Positions 1 through 7,151 of a stretch of DNA of 54,961 nucleotides are shown here, one piece after another. The stretch comes from a virus. The translations under genes and the position numbers were made by a program. Every line of letters starts with the position of its first letter. Within the stretch, counting starts at the first letter, position 1. The DNA lies in the IMG/VR virus record IMGVR_UViG_3300007346_005567, positions 1-54,961 of that record; one strand, given 5' to 3'. A model generated the notes under the pieces. That model worked only from the letters and a program-made list of their open reading frames with translations, ran no database searches and was not told the origin of the DNA.

Positions 1-125
1 ATATAAGAGGTATCAACGATAGGCCTCTAATAAGTGCTTCGCGCCGCGGCGCCTACGCAATCCTTTTAAATACGGATAAATATAAGGAGGTGACCGCTTT
101 AAATACGGTCATTTATGGGAAAAAA
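1..125 (+). CDS. C-terminal end of an unknown phage gene (partial)
   Basis: One plus-strand frame is open from the left edge (first full codon at base 3) to a TAA at 123-125, three bases before the next start codon. The visible tail is about 40 residues, contains the stretch RRGAYAILLNTDKY and ends VIYGKK. Its G+C is as high as that of the following gp5 gene, and the tight spacing suggests one operon. T4-like phages often place small head-completion or baseplate genes here, but I cannot assign a family from this fragment. Being open for 40 codons is only moderate support. Confidence 0.5.
75..82 (+). promoter_or_regulatory. Near-match to T4 late promoter upstream of gp5
   Basis: GATAAATA differs at one base from the T4 late element TATAAATA and lies 46 bases before the gp5-like start codon, inside the end of the upstream gene. 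A strong Shine-Dalgarno-like AAGGAGG follows at about 84-90, but it is too far from the start at 129 to serve it. Weak assignment. Confidence 0.3.
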
Positions 126-128
126 TAA

Positions 129-1220
129 ATGAGTACTACAGATTTTATGGGCAGAGATGGCTTCATCTGGTTTACAGGTGTCGTTGAGGATAGAAAAGAC
201 CCACTTAAATTGGGCCGAGTAAGAGTAAGATGTCTAGGTTATCACACGGAAGACAAAGAGGCCTTACCTACTACAGATTTACCTTGGGCACATCCAATGT
301 TGCCAATTACTGCCAGTGGCACATCTGGCATTGGGCAAACTCCCCTTGGCCTTTTAGAAGGCTCGTGGGTGGTTGGTTTCTTTAGGGACGCAGATACTAA
401 ACAAGACGCAGTAATTATGGGGAGTTTGCCAGGCAGACCCATTACTACAGGCGCACAGAATTTAGCAGAGGGCCTTGGGTTTAGCGACCCTAATGGCAAT
501 TACCCACGTTACGCAGGCGAATCAGATGTTAATAGACTAGCACGGAATGACGCAGATAATCAGAGCATTACGCTAGAAGCACGTAAGACATTTAGAGCGG
601 CCTCTTATACAAATATACCTAGTGCAAATATACTCCCTATCGCAGATGGCATAGTAGATATAGCACAGTCGGAGGGTGATGTATGGTCCTTACCTGAAAA
701 TACATATGCAACTGAATACCCATACGGCCATGTATATGAGAGCGAATCAGGCCATCTATTAGAGTTTGACGATACACCAGACCAAGAGCGTATTCTATTA
801 TATCATCATAGTGGTACTGAAACAGAAATCACGGCCGAAGGAACAAAGAACGAAGTAAACAAAGATTCAACTCATACGATAACCGAGAAAGACAATAAGG
901 TCTATATCAAAGGGTCCTCTGACCTAACAATCGGTGGTCGCCATAAGATAACAATAAACGCTGATGGTGCTGCTAATAACAATTACGATATACAGGTAGG
1001 GCCTAACGCTAATGTCAATATACAAGTAGATAAAGGTAACATTAATATGGCCGCTTTAGATGGTGATATTAATATGTTTGCTAATAACAATATGAATGTA
1101 AGAGTAGGTGGTACGTATAAACTTGTTGCTGGTAAGATATTAGAAACATCACAAAGTACAACCACACGTAGCGCTCAGAATGAGTATCACACGTATGGTA
1201 ACCCAATTGACCACAACTAA
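129..1220 (+). CDS. 5: Baseplate hub protein, gp5-like (OB fold plus beta-helix, no lysozyme domain)
   Basis: Central spike of the contractile-tail baseplate. Residues about 10-110 look like the gp5 N-terminal OB domain (FTGVVEDRKDPLKLGRVRVR, then DLPWAHPM), which ends in a glycine-rich strand region typical of gp5/VgrG proteins. Residues about 215-340 are an alternating short-repeat stretch (ITEKDNKVYIKG, NINMAALDGDINMFANNN) expected of the triple-stranded beta-helix. T4 gp5 (575 aa) has a lysozyme domain between these parts; this 363-residue protein has no room for one, as in marine relatives. GGGA precedes the ATG by about 8 bases. The first half is clearly richer in G+C than the other structural genes. 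Confidence 0.88.
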   Translation: MSTTDFMGRDGFIWFTGVVEDRKDPLKLGRVRVRCLGYHTEDKEALPTTDLPWAHPMLPITASGTSGIGQTPLGLLEGSWVVGFFRDADTKQDAVIMGSLPGRPITTGAQNLAEGLGFSDPNGNYPRYAGESDVNRLARNDADNQSITLEARKTFRAASYTNIPSANILPIADGIVDIAQSEGDVWSLPENTYATEYPYGHVYESESGHLLEFDDTPDQERILLYHHSGTETEITAEGTKNEVNKDSTHTITEKDNKVYIKGSSDLTIGGRHKITINADGAANNNYDIQVGPNANVNIQVDKGNINMAALDGDINMFANNNMNVRVGGTYKLVAGKILETSQSTTTRSAQNEYHTYGNPIDHN

Positions 1221-1286
1221 AACTGGCTAGGCTTTCTAATCTATAAAAGTAGTAAGTAACATAGAGATATAACGAAGCGGTATTTT

Positions 1287-1448
1287 ATGGTTTTATATAT
1301 GAGAATTTTTTTCGTGCTATTTTTTGTGTTATTAGTCGGCTGTGTCAAAGTGTCGGTATCATGTAAAGTAGATAATATAGATGAAATCGCATCCGCGGTC
1401 GAAGACTGTAAAGAACAACCTAACATGGCTATATCAAAGGAGTTTTAG
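1287..1448 (+). CDS. Small predicted lipoprotein (53 aa)
   Basis: A short frame begins at ATG 1287, with a second in-frame ATG at 1299 that gives a more typical signal peptide (MRIFFVLFFVLLVGC). LVGC is a good lipobox, so the mature protein would start at the Cys and carry only about 35 residues, with two more Cys. It would be an acylated envelope peptide. Phage lipoproteins can act in lysis (Rz1-type spanins) or superinfection exclusion, but there is no proline-rich Rz1 tail and no Rz partner nearby, so the role is unknown. It lies between gp5 and the IscA-like gene. The opposite-strand frame over the same bases is less convincing. Confidence 0.6.
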   Translation: MVLYMRIFFVLFFVLLVGCVKVSVSCKVDNIDEIASAVEDCKEQPNMAISKEF

Positions 1449-1472
1449 AAGTTATTACTTTTATACATAGTT

Positions 1473-1802
1473 ATGTTGAAACCCAAAGGAACCATGCTAG
1501 AGCTAACAGATAACGCAATAAAGAGATTAACTTACATTGCCAATAAGGCAGGCACTCGTTATGTGAGATTAGACATTAAGGGTGGTGGATGTGCAGGCTT
1601 TGAATATAAGTGGAGTACTACGGATACAAGGGAAGATACTGATTGTTTATTAGGCGATATATTAGTAGCGTCTTTAGAATTAGAGATGTACTTATTAGGT
1701 ACAACGCTTGATTGGGTAGAGGAAGAGTTTAGTAGTGAATTTAAGATAACTAATCCTAATAGTAAAAGTAGTTGTGGCTGTGGGGAGAGTTTTAGCGTCT
1801 AG
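1473..1802 (+). CDS. iscA: A-type Fe-S cluster carrier (IscA/HesB-like)
   Basis: 109-residue protein of the HesB/IscA family, which accepts Fe-S clusters and passes them to apo-enzymes in the cytoplasm. The three ligand cysteines are present: Cys40 in GGGCAGFEY, and Cys101 and Cys103 in the C-terminal SCGCGESF motif. Length matches the family (about 107-115 aa). An internal ATG at 1494 (MLELTDNA) matches the usual family N-terminus and is preceded by AAAGGA at short spacing, so the true start may be there. Marine T4-like phages are known to carry such genes. Six radical SAM proteins in the same window need [4Fe-4S] clusters and are obvious potential clients; that link is inference. Confidence 0.9.
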   Translation: MLKPKGTMLELTDNAIKRLTYIANKAGTRYVRLDIKGGGCAGFEYKWSTTDTREDTDCLLGDILVASLELEMYLLGTTLDWVEEEFSSEFKITNPNSKSSCGCGESFSV

Positions 1803-1869
1803 GAACTATCGTTAAAAATTTTTCGCTTTACTGTGCGAATACTTTGATGTTAACTTGTGCGGAAACTAT

Positions 1870-2676
1870 ATGAAATATGAAAAAGCAGATTTACCTGTAT
1901 TAATCTCTATGCCACGTGCTGGTTCGCATTACGTAGGTCATTATATAAGACAAGCATATCTTAAACGAGGTATTGTAGGACCTGAAAATCGTAGTTCGGA
2001 GTTTTTTAATAACGAAGACTATAGACAACCTATACAACAGAAAATAAAGTTATTTGAAGATTTAAGAGATAACTTTGGTGTAAATATGTTTTCTATCTAT
2101 CATGGCCATCATATGAGTCAACATATATCAATGCCTAGTAAACCTCATTACACTTATCTATTTGATTGGTTTAAAGACTTCTATTTAGGTTATACGGTTG
2201 TTTTATTAAGACGTAAGAATATATGGAAACACTTTGTATCTTTTACGTTTCATAATATTATTAGAGATGAATTAGACAAGTATGGTAAAGAAAATGAAAT
2301 AACACATCCTTGGCATTCTATGAATGTTACAGATGATGATGTATTAAAATCAACAATACAAACATACAACATAAAGTTTAAGTTTACGGATGCTCATTTT
2401 GAAAAGTTTTTATATTATGTAAGATTTTTTAATGAACATGTAATCAACTATTATAAAGATAAATTAAATGTACATAATCTATGGTTAGAGGATTGTACTC
2501 ATAGTAAAATGGTTGATATGTTTATACCAGAAGAACGTAAATTAACTTATACAAATCCTTTTGAACCTAGTAAGATAAAGTATTTAACATATTTTAACAA
2601 TACAATAGAATACAAAGCAAAGTTTACTAATTTATATAATACTCATTTTAAGCCATATGGGTATGAGGTAGATTAA
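1870..2676 (+). CDS. Sulfotransferase-like protein
   Basis: Residues 12-24 (LISMPRAGSHYVG) match the 5'-phosphosulfate-binding loop of PAPS-dependent sulfotransferases (consensus PRSGST/H). A second conserved-looking stretch, VVLLRRKNIWKHFVSF at about residue 110, resembles the 3'-phosphate-binding strand and helix (usually RNPxDxxxS). The enzyme would transfer sulfate from PAPS to a hydroxyl or amine; the acceptor cannot be predicted. Length (268 aa) suits the family. I chose ATG 1870 over an upstream TTG at 1855 because GGA lies six bases before it and homology-like sequence begins at once. Its end overlaps the convergent PP-loop gene by 29 bases. Confidence 0.7.
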   Translation: MKYEKADLPVLISMPRAGSHYVGHYIRQAYLKRGIVGPENRSSEFFNNEDYRQPIQQKIKLFEDLRDNFGVNMFSIYHGHHMSQHISMPSKPHYTYLFDWFKDFYLGYTVVLLRRKNIWKHFVSFTFHNIIRDELDKYGKENEITHPWHSMNVTDDDVLKSTIQTYNIKFKFTDAHFEKFLYYVRFFNEHVINYYKDKLNVHNLWLEDCTHSKMVDMFIPEERKLTYTNPFEPSKIKYLTYFNNTIEYKAKFTNLYNTHFKPYGYEVD

Positions 2677-3508
2677 ACGCCCACGCTTTTTCATAACACC
2701 AAAAACATTGCCAACACCATGCAGTAAAGTCTTTAGTTTGTTTACCTGAACCTACACAAGAACGTGTAATAGGAAACAAGTCTTCCATTAAACCTTCTTC
2801 TTTAAATACACCAGCAACAAATCTTTTATTTACATTTATATAAGGTTGATATACGTTATATGTTATATTAGGTTTGTTTGAAACATCACGTCTTGTTTCA
2901 CCTTGTATTCTTTCTAAATTTTTAGGAGTATAATTGATTTCAGGAAATCTTTCTTTTGCATATTTGGCAAATGCCATACGTATTTGTACAGGTGGGTTTG
3001 CTGTCATACCATCTAATCTAATAGGTCCTTTAAATTGACTCATAAATTCAGGTATTAGTTTATCTAATTGTAAAATCTTTGCAACAGCAGTTACAGACAT
3101 ATTGCCATATAACTTTTGATTTTCTAACATACTATCTCTTGCTTTAGGCCACCAGCCACCTACTTCTCTATCGTTAAAGTCTTTGATTGTTATGTCATTT
3201 AACTTACCATTAGGAAACTTCTTTTGTAAATATTCAACTATTTCTCTAGCTGCGTCAGCGTCTTTAGGGGCGTTTACGTCATTACACATAAAAGGAAATA
3301 TTTCTATTTGCGGAAAGTGTTTTAATGTTAAGTATGTTGCTGACGCTGAGTCACAACCACCTGATAATGACATAACTATTTGTTTAGGTAAAAAATCATC
3401 ATCAAAGTCAATATCTTTTAATGCTTGTTCTTTATATGGTGATTTGTTTATTTGTTCTTTTATATTTGTCCAAAATTCAATTGTTTGATTTCCATATGTT
3501 AAGTTCAT
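2648..3508 (-). CDS. PP-loop ATP pyrophosphatase with QueC-like cysteine cluster
   Basis: The N-type PP-loop motif SGGCDS is at residues 49-54, in the strand-loop context typical of ATP pyrophosphatases that adenylate a carboxylate, carbonyl or tRNA/nucleoside substrate. Near the C-terminus Cys251-x13-Cys265-x2-Cys268-x2-Cys271 is followed by YEKAWAF. This recalls the zinc site and trailing R..AF of QueC (7-cyano-7-deazaguanine synthase), though the first spacing is longer and the segment is unusually aromatic. At 286 aa it is longer than QueC (about 230). PAPS-reductase-like annotation is the main alternative. It is last in a minus-strand operon and overlaps the upstream radical SAM gene by 4 bases (ATGA). 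No QueD, QueE or DpdA is visible nearby. Confidence 0.65.
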   Translation of the reverse strand: MNLTYGNQTIEFWTNIKEQINKSPYKEQALKDIDFDDDFLPKQIVMSLSGGCDSASATYLTLKHFPQIEIFPFMCNDVNAPKDADAAREIVEYLQKKFPNGKLNDITIKDFNDREVGGWWPKARDSMLENQKLYGNMSVTAVAKILQLDKLIPEFMSQFKGPIRLDGMTANPPVQIRMAFAKYAKERFPEINYTPKNLERIQGETRRDVSNKPNITYNVYQPYINVNKRFVAGVFKEEGLMEDLFPITRSCVGSGKQTKDFTAWCWQCFWCYEKAWAFNLPHTHMA

Positions 3509-4263
3509 TTTAATGCTCCTTGTCTAACTTGTCTCCAACGTTGTAGTTCTGGTGTAACGTTAAAGTATTCTTCACTTTTTATTTTTTTAACTCTATTCTT
3601 GTCACTAGGTACAGCAAAGTTATCATAAGCCTTTTGTACATTTTTTCTTAATTTTCTACTTCTAGGATCAAAACCTCTATTTGTTTTTACTAATAATAAT
3701 GTTATGCCTTCTTTATGTGCAATCTCTTTTGCTTGTTCTATTTCATGTTCATTGTATCCAAATATTATATATTGCCACACTATAGGGTGACCTGCCTGTA
3801 CTCCCATTTTCATAGTTTCCCATACTTGTTTAAAATTAGAACCTATACGATACAATTCTGATTTCTCATCTAAACCATCAACACCAAAGTACCAACAATT
3901 TTCTCCTAGACCATAACTATATGCTTTTTCCCACCACTTCTCATCCATGCCTTTTGTATTAGTACCATTAGTTGCAACTCTTAAACCTTTACCTAAACCG
4001 TCCATCATTTCTAAAAATGCAAGAAAGTCAGGATGATATATTGGGTCTGATATTTGACCACAAAAGGTTATCTGATTTTCATAATAGTTTAATACTTTTC
4101 TAAATTCTGCTTTACCTATATCAAATGATCTTGCTATTCTAGGTAGACCTTCTACCTTTTGTCGTAAACATTGTGGGCAACGTAATATACATCTATGTGA
4201 TAGATCCATATTAGGTGAAGATAGTTTTTGATTTTGAATATAGAAGTCTGTTAAATGGCTCAT
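3505..4263 (-). CDS. Radical SAM enzyme lacking its own SPASM domain
   Basis: CILRCPQC gives the CxxxCxxC cluster (Cys25, Cys29, Cys32) that binds the [4Fe-4S] cluster used to cleave S-adenosylmethionine. Further family-like stretches are ITFCGQISDPIYHPDF (about 66-81) and RVATNGTNTK (about 94-103). At 252 residues it holds little more than the radical SAM barrel. The next gene upstream (4260-4583) encodes a separate Cys-rich SPASM-like protein, and the two overlap by 4 bases, so they probably work as a split enzyme. A paralogous pair occurs at 36983-38003. The substrate is unknown. Confidence 0.88.
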   Translation of the reverse strand: MSHLTDFYIQNQKLSSPNMDLSHRCILRCPQCLRQKVEGLPRIARSFDIGKAEFRKVLNYYENQITFCGQISDPIYHPDFLAFLEMMDGLGKGLRVATNGTNTKGMDEKWWEKAYSYGLGENCWYFGVDGLDEKSELYRIGSNFKQVWETMKMGVQAGHPIVWQYIIFGYNEHEIEQAKEIAHKEGITLLLVKTNRGFDPRSRKLRKNVQKAYDNFAVPSDKNRVKKIKSEEYFNVTPELQRWRQVRQGALK

Positions 4264-4583
4264 TTTTTATAAGTATCTTTTTCTAAATTACCACACTTGT
4301 ATTGGCATTGTTTCAAAGCACAACTTGGATTATTTATTAGCGTATCAAAGAAGTGTTCCCACTCTTTAGATCCATATATATCTTCTAACTTGTCAACATT
4401 TTTTAGTGCAAGGTGATCGTCTTTTAAATGAAAGACTTCCGTTACACCGTGATCGTTTTTAGGATCATCTAACCAACAACAAGGTAACATATAACCATCA
4501 GATGTATAGGCTGCTGGTTTATGATAACTTTTAGGTTGATATGTTAAACATCTAGGTTTAATTTTTATATCTTTAGGATTCAT
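4260..4583 (-). CDS. Stand-alone SPASM-like cysteine-rich protein
   Basis: 107-residue protein with a cysteine pattern like the auxiliary-cluster (SPASM/twitch) domain of radical SAM enzymes: Cys12, then a GYMLPCCW block (Cys35, Cys36), then Cys88, Cys93 and Cys97. It lacks the CxxxCxxC radical SAM signature. It probably binds an auxiliary [4Fe-4S] cluster and partners the radical SAM protein encoded by the overlapping downstream gene. A longer start at ATG 4610 exists. I prefer ATG 4583 because a good sigma70-type promoter places transcription start almost exactly at this codon. Related to the 36983-37357 product. Confidence 0.7.
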   Translation of the reverse strand: MNPKDIKIKPRCLTYQPKSYHKPAAYTSDGYMLPCCWLDDPKNDHGVTEVFHLKDDHLALKNVDKLEDIYGSKEWEHFFDTLINNPSCALKQCQYKCGNLEKDTYKK

Positions 4584-4589
4584 TTTTAT

Positions 4590-4618
4590 ATTGTAACACA
4601 ATCTTAACATAAAGTCAA
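4590..4618 (-). promoter_or_regulatory. Sigma70-type promoter for the SPASM/radical SAM/PP-loop genes
   Basis: Reading the minus strand, TTGACT (4618-4613) and TACAAT (4595-4590) are separated by exactly 17 bases. Each hexamer matches five of six bases of the bacterial sigma70 consensus. Six bases separate the -10 box from ATG 4583, so the transcript would be essentially leaderless. It lies in the 36-base gap after the 473-residue radical SAM gene and would let the downstream three genes be read early by host polymerase. Confidence 0.6.
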
Positions 4619-4619
4619 G

Positions 4620-6041
4620 CTAGTAATACTCCTTTAGTTCAGGAAATACATCAAATAAATTGTACTCCCATTTAGTTCCCTTGTAACGTTCATCTATTTG
4701 TAATAAGTATTTAATTGTTTCTTTATAGTCATACCCATTATTGTCTTCTCGTAATACTTGTTGTATATCTGGCCACTTTTCATATTTAGGTATCAGTTCT
4801 TGTTTGAGTTTATCAGGCAATACGTTTGCAGCTAATTTTTCGGGACTTCTTATATTAGACCAGTTTATCATAGAGCCTCTTTCCCTTGTTTCAAATATAT
4901 CAATATTTTTGTCGTACCATTCAGGCAACTCATAAAATCTAAGCACACTTAAAAACGATATAGCGCCATTAATATTTATTTTTACATTAGGGTACTTTCT
5001 AACGGTCTTAATGTTATTAACAATCTCATCCCAATTTGATCTTCTTCTAATATAGTTATTATATATTCCTACACTATCAAGTGATACGGTAAACTCAAAT
5101 AAACCAAACTTAGGAATAAAATCTGTAACTTTCATTTTATCCATATTCATAGTTTGCATATTTGTCTGAAATTTTAAAAGCATTTTTTGACAATCATCAG
5201 GCGCCTTTTCTACCAATTTTTCAAGTAACTTATAATATGGTTTCATAACTAATGGTTCACCACCTATAAGTTTCATTGCATAGATGTAAGGTGCTATATC
5301 TACTACCTGATCTGATATTTTATCTAAACTATCATTATCTAAATTAAATGATACTCCTGCTCTAGCATACTTTTGTAATTTTTGTGAATATATGGTTTGA
5401 TTATCTAATGCCTTGTGTTGTATTGTTTCTATTCTTTTTGTTGAATCCCAAGGATGGCACATAAAACAATCAAGGTTACATTTGTTACCATATACTTTTA
5501 TCTGTACCTCAAAACATCTATCTTTTATATGACCTCTCAAATCTTCTTGGTATCTTCTTACAGATTTTTTTAGTTCAGGCCATATAAGTGAATCATTAGT
5601 TTGTATTTTAAGTGCAGCTTGTCGCCTTGATCTTCCGTATAGTTTTTCTTGTTTTCTACAAGTTCTACACCATTCATTTGTAAGTTTTAAATCAGAATTT
5701 TCATCTAGCATTTCTGCTCTTAACTTGTTTAGATTTTCATTATTTTCAAACCAATCTCTAAATGTAACGTCATGTATTTTAGGTGCTAAATGATCGTTGT
5801 TTAATTCAGCCCAAGAGCATGGTGCATATCTGCCTCTTGTATTGGTGTATAACATTTGAAAGGGAGCGCTACAGAAAAACATTTTTTGATCTTTGATTTT
5901 TTGTTCAAACTCACCATCACTCCAAGGTTTCATACAACCTGCTTGAAACCATTGACTAGTATCAACTTTACCATCGCCAAGATATTTGTCGCCTGGACCA
6001 CCTTTTGTTAGATGTGATTTATCTTTTGTATCTTTTGTCAT
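4620..6041 (-). CDS. Radical SAM protein with N-terminal SPASM/twitch-like module
   Basis: 473 residues in two parts. Residues about 55-130 carry a SPASM/twitch-like cysteine set: Cys57, Cys75 in RYAPCSWAE, and Cys125 and Cys128 in WCRTC. Residues about 175-400 are the radical SAM barrel with CNLDCFMC (Cys188, Cys192, Cys195), followed by KLIGGEPLV, the GGEP motif that contacts the amino group of SAM. Placing the auxiliary module before the barrel is reversed from most SPASM enzymes, but marine phages and bacteria have such twitch-domain radical SAM proteins. It overlaps the upstream nitroreductase gene by 23 bases, implying a common operon. Substrate unknown; a peptide or a sugar nucleotide are both possible. 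Confidence 0.88.
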   Translation of the reverse strand: MTKDTKDKSHLTKGGPGDKYLGDGKVDTSQWFQAGCMKPWSDGEFEQKIKDQKMFFCSAPFQMLYTNTRGRYAPCSWAELNNDHLAPKIHDVTFRDWFENNENLNKLRAEMLDENSDLKLTNEWCRTCRKQEKLYGRSRRQAALKIQTNDSLIWPELKKSVRRYQEDLRGHIKDRCFEVQIKVYGNKCNLDCFMCHPWDSTKRIETIQHKALDNQTIYSQKLQKYARAGVSFNLDNDSLDKISDQVVDIAPYIYAMKLIGGEPLVMKPYYKLLEKLVEKAPDDCQKMLLKFQTNMQTMNMDKMKVTDFIPKFGLFEFTVSLDSVGIYNNYIRRRSNWDEIVNNIKTVRKYPNVKININGAISFLSVLRFYELPEWYDKNIDIFETRERGSMINWSNIRSPEKLAANVLPDKLKQELIPKYEKWPDIQQVLREDNNGYDYKETIKYLLQIDERYKGTKWEYNLFDVFPELKEYY

Positions 6042-6804
6042 TTATATACACTTCAATTTTTTCAAACCCATAGTGATAATTTTTATATAGGTCTTCATTT
6101 AACATAGATGGGAAAGTCCATCTCTTATCTTCATCGCCATGTTTACCTTCTTTGATACTTATGTCTTTATTAAGTACTTCAGGATGTTCTAATCTATCCA
6201 TATCTGGATGAGGATATCCTACACCCACAAGTAGTTTAGGTTCTGACTCTAGTTTTAATAATTTTTGTACATTATCGCCTTTTACATCTCTTTCAAAGGC
6301 ACTACAATAACCTGTTTTATATCCTAGTAAAGCTGCAGCCATAACTAATTGACCAGATGATATACCTATTGATGTATTCTTTTGTTCTTCTAAAGTATCT
6401 ATTGCTATTTTAGTTGCGTTTGGTTGTGTAGCAACAATGTGTGTACCACTTCTTATATTTTTAGTTTCATCACAATACACAAAAACAACAGGCGCTAGTA
6501 TTTGTGAATTTGTTACAGCATATCTATGATCGGTAACAAACTTCTTTTTAGTATCTGTAAATATTTTATCTGTTTGAGTATTTGTTTGAAAAGTAAATAA
6601 CTTTGTTCGGTTATAGATTTTTCTTATAACATTAGGATTAGTATATACTCTTAAACTATAATGTGTTTCATTTTGCTTTGATGGTGAGTTAGCTGCAACA
6701 TAGATAAGTGTTTCTAAATCTTCCTCTGATACAGGTTTAGTCAAATCATAATTACGCTGTGCTTTTTTACATACATCAATAGCATTCTTTATTTCATCAT
6801 TCAT
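6019..6804 (-). CDS. Nitroreductase-family flavoprotein
   Basis: About 261 residues from ATG 6804 (MNDEIKNAIDVCKK). An early AANSPSKQN segment matches the FMN-phosphate loop of the nitroreductase fold. The C-terminal part has IGISSGQLVMAAALLGYKTG and LLVGVGYPHPD, the two best-conserved blocks of the family. Such enzymes use FMN and NAD(P)H to reduce nitro groups, quinones or flavins, or in RiPP pathways to oxidise azolines. I reject the longer frame reaching 7074, because the extra N-terminus lies over the promoter region and the divergent gene. It is the first gene of the minus-strand operon next to a radical SAM gene, as with the second nitroreductase at 31008-31712. Confidence 0.82.
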   Translation of the reverse strand: MNDEIKNAIDVCKKAQRNYDLTKPVSEEDLETLIYVAANSPSKQNETHYSLRVYTNPNVIRKIYNRTKLFTFQTNTQTDKIFTDTKKKFVTDHRYAVTNSQILAPVVFVYCDETKNIRSGTHIVATQPNATKIAIDTLEEQKNTSIGISSGQLVMAAALLGYKTGYCSAFERDVKGDNVQKLLKLESEPKLLVGVGYPHPDMDRLEHPEVLNKDISIKEGKHGDEDKRWTFPSMLNEDLYKNYHYGFEKIEVYINDKRYKR

Positions 6805-6809
6805 ATGCC

Positions 6810-6824
6810 TATTTATTATAAATA
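6810..6824. promoter_or_regulatory. Head-to-head late promoter pair
   Basis: TATTTAT-T-ATAAATA is a perfect inverted repeat around one central base. Read rightward it is an exact T4 late element TATAAATA (6817-6824), 59 bases before the gene at 6884. Read leftward it is AATAAATA (seven of eight matches), a few bases from the nitroreductase start at 6804. The same arrangement occurs at two other divergent junctions in the window. Confidence 0.65.
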
Positions 6825-6883
6825 TAACTAATATAATCTTATATTTACATTCCCGAACATTGCAGATAACTAGGAGGTAGTCT

Positions 6884-7141
6884 ATGCCAAAGAAGCATAA
6901 GAAAATAACTATATCCTCTCTAAAAAAGAAGGCACCTAAAGTACCTCCTTTCACGTGTATAAAGATTGACAATGTTATAAGTAAATTAGAGAAGATAGTA
7001 GATAAGAAAAAAGCGTTAGATAAGAAACAATTAAAAGAATTAGTAAAGAAACTTGAGGTATTAAGGGACGCCAATGATAAACTACGTGATAGTGGGATAT
7101 ATTGGTATGAAAAATTAAAACACTTATTAAAAACGAGGTAG
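6884..7141 (+). CDS. Small lysine-rich coiled-coil protein
   Basis: 85 residues, very rich in Lys, with heptad-like leucine/isoleucine spacing from about residue 30 to 75 that suggests a helical hairpin or coiled coil. There is no signal peptide or recognised motif. The start has an excellent AGGAGGT ribosome site (about 6871-6877) and an upstream late promoter. It is followed after a second AGGAGGT by a 25-residue membrane peptide gene, so the two are probably co-translated. The basic N-terminus (MPKKHKKITISSLKKKAPK) could bind nucleic acid or phospholipid; function unknown. Confidence 0.7.
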   Translation: MPKKHKKITISSLKKKAPKVPPFTCIKIDNVISKLEKIVDKKKALDKKQLKELVKKLEVLRDANDKLRDSGIYWYEKLKHLLKTR

Positions 7142-7151
7142 GAGGTCTTCT

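Noticed and set aside
41-52. Perfect 12-base G+C palindrome GCGCCGCGGCGC
   Set aside because: It has no loop or U tract and lies within the open frame of the upstream gene (Ser-Arg-Arg-Gly codons), so it is probably incidental.
1241-1426. Minus-strand frame of 61 codons opposite the small lipoprotein
   Set aside because: No ribosome site, strand opposite to all neighbours, and the plus-strand frame has a signal peptide with lipobox.
2648-6804. A complete 7-deazaguanine DNA-modification pathway
   Set aside because: Only one QueC-like protein is present; the radical SAM proteins have CxxxCxxC, not the QueE-type CX14CX2C, and no QueD or DpdA is seen.
6805-7074. N-terminal extension of the nitroreductase frame
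   Set aside because: It would run through the late promoter pair and antisense over the 6884 gene; family-like sequence starts at ATG 6804.
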